A stretch of DNA of 5,182 nucleotides from an uncultured bacterium. GTDB lineage: Bacteria > Cyanobacteriota > Vampirovibrionia > Gastranaerophilales > Gastranaerophilaceae. The position numbers were made by a program, and so were the translations under genes. Shown here piece after piece: positions 4,480-5,182 of this stretch (position 1 is its first letter; each line of letters begins with the position of its first letter). The notes beneath the pieces are model-generated. The model did not search any database, was not told where the DNA came from, and worked only from the letters and a program-made list of their open reading frames with translations. The stretch covers positions 1 through 5,182 of the forward strand of contig CAMDZX010000124.1 of the NCBI GenBank assembly GCA_945910925.1. Direction: 5' to 3'.

Positions 4480-5182
4480 ATGGCTGATGAAGTGAGAAAT
4501 AGTGGCAATCGTTTAACACCGGAAGAAATCGCTGCAAGGCAAAAAGAATTTAAAAAAATACAAGAAAGTGGTCATATCATTGAATTGACCACTCAAAGTG
4601 ATAATCCCAAAAAATCGGGCGTTTCGTATGACTATATGAATAGGCTTAATCAAGATATTGAAGCCGGCATTTTTGAAGATATATATCAGGACGGTTTTAC
4701 TAAACAAGAGAAAAAAGCACTTGCTAAAGAATTTGAAAGTGTATTTACCGAACATGGATACAATACAAATTTTGCAAACATGAAAGAAGGAGAACGATAT
4801 AAAATTACATATGATGAGTATGTAAGACTAGCAGAAGCTGCCGGATATAAACTAAACGAAAAATATACAATAGATGAAACACAAATGCCTACTATAGAAG
4901 CATCTACAACAAATACCCCGAAAACAGATGAGTACAATGATAGTGATTTCCCAAGACCATACGATGATGAAACAGGAAGACCTTACGATATGCAAGGTTC
5001 GACAACGCGCACAAATGAACCGGAAAAAACTACCACTAAAAACAATCATCAGGAAACAGATAAGCATAGTGATAACAAACAAACAACTGTAACAGAAGCA
5101 ACGGCGGAAGCTGAAGCAAAAGCGAAAGCGGAAGCTGAAGCAAAAGCGAAAGCGGAAGCTGAAGCAAAAGCGAAAGCGGAAG
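4480..5182 (+). CDS. Uncharacterised protein with TolA-like Ala/Glu/Lys repeats (partial at window edge)
   Basis: The frame is open from ATG 4480 to the right edge, 234 codons plus one base. AGAGGA at 4467-4472 is 7 nt before the ATG, a good ribosome binding site. There is no signal peptide, so the N-terminus is probably cytoplasmic. Residues 1-135 are charged and look folded; GFTKQEKKALAKEFESVF (72-89) and KEGERYKITYDEYVRLAEA (101-119) resemble helical modules, but I recognise no family. Residues about 140-208 are a low-complexity Thr/Asn/Asp/Glu linker with a duplicated RPYD (RPYDDETG then RPYDMQ, from residue 159). From residue 209 the unit AEAEAKAK repeats, a sequence expected to form a long rigid alpha-helix as in TolA domain II. 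The C-terminus, and so any membrane anchor or catalytic domain, is unseen. The gene diverges from the small-gene cluster and is separated from it by about 165 bp. Confidence 0.85.
   Translation, partial: MADEVRNSGNRLTPEEIAARQKEFKKIQESGHIIELTTQSDNPKKSGVSYDYMNRLNQDIEAGIFEDIYQDGFTKQEKKALAKEFESVFTEHGYNTNFANMKEGERYKITYDEYVRLAEAAGYKLNEKYTIDETQMPTIEASTTNTPKTDEYNDSDFPRPYDDETGRPYDMQGSTTRTNEPEKTTTKNNHQETDKHSDNKQTTVTEATAEAEAKAKAEAEAKAKAEAEAKAKAE
5104..5182 (+). repeat. Perfect 24-bp tandem repeats encoding AEAEAKAK
   Basis: Three identical 24-bp units occupy 5104-5127, 5128-5151 and 5152-5175, and a fourth begins at 5176 and is cut by the window edge. The unit begins GCGGAAGCTGAA and is in frame with the gene at 4480, so copy-number changes lengthen or shorten the helix by eight residues without a frameshift. 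Complete identity, including synonymous positions, implies recent duplication. Confidence 0.95.

Noticed and set aside
4513..5082. Three overlapping minus-strand open frames of 76-83 codons
   Set aside because: They are antisense to the charged gene at 4480, and their Phe/Ile/Cys/Ser-rich products are what the reverse of Lys/Glu-rich codons gives.

Overview
The window is about 5.2 kb of strongly AT-rich bacterial DNA (by eye roughly 70% A+T). The organism looks like a diderm bacterium. It has a murein-hydrolase-activator (EnvC/PcsB type) N-terminus with a signal peptide, a lipoprotein with a lipobox, an inner-membrane micro-protein resembling the anchor of SurA/PpiD-type chaperones, and a TolA-like Ala/Glu/Lys repeat protein. 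Low GC, TPR content, EnvC-like gene and compact RsmG suggest an uncultured gut-type lineage such as Gastranaerophilales (Melainabacteria/Vampirovibrionia). That placement is a guess: no phylogenetic marker was compared.

Layout. (1) Positions 1-622, minus strand: a 34-residue single-span membrane protein followed 4 nt later by the first 171 codons of an EnvC/PcsB-like coiled-coil protein that runs off the left edge. (2) Positions 623-729: a 107-bp divergent promoter region with two TTGCAA palindromes exactly 22 bp apart. (3) Positions 730-3508, plus strand: a 731-residue STAND-like P-loop NTPase with C-terminal TPRs, overlapping by 23 nt the gene for RsmG, the 16S rRNA m7G527 methyltransferase. 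(4) Positions 3501-4314, minus strand: three small uncharacterised genes in the same direction: a 46-residue protein with a near-perfect Shine-Dalgarno, an 84-residue lipoprotein and a 118-residue protein whose end overlaps the end of rsmG by 8 nt. (5) Positions 4318-4479: a very AT-rich divergent intergenic region with a perfect DnaA-box nonamer at its left end. (6) Positions 4480-5182, plus strand: the first 234 codons of an uncharacterised protein, ending inside perfect 24-bp tandem repeats at the window edge.

Gene expression appears to use two styles. The 46-residue gene and the gene at 4480 have clear Shine-Dalgarno sequences. Three others (TPR-NTPase, lipoprotein, 118-residue protein) have none, and each has a -10-like hexamer ending 7 or 8 nt before its start codon, the geometry of leaderless mRNAs. 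This is the most interesting regulatory pattern here. It also moves the lipoprotein start from 4141 to 4135.

Functionally, the left part belongs to envelope biogenesis, the middle couples a putative signalling/scaffold NTPase to a ribosome-modification enzyme, and the rest is lineage-restricted unknown genes. I see no mobile element, CRISPR array, tRNA or rRNA gene.
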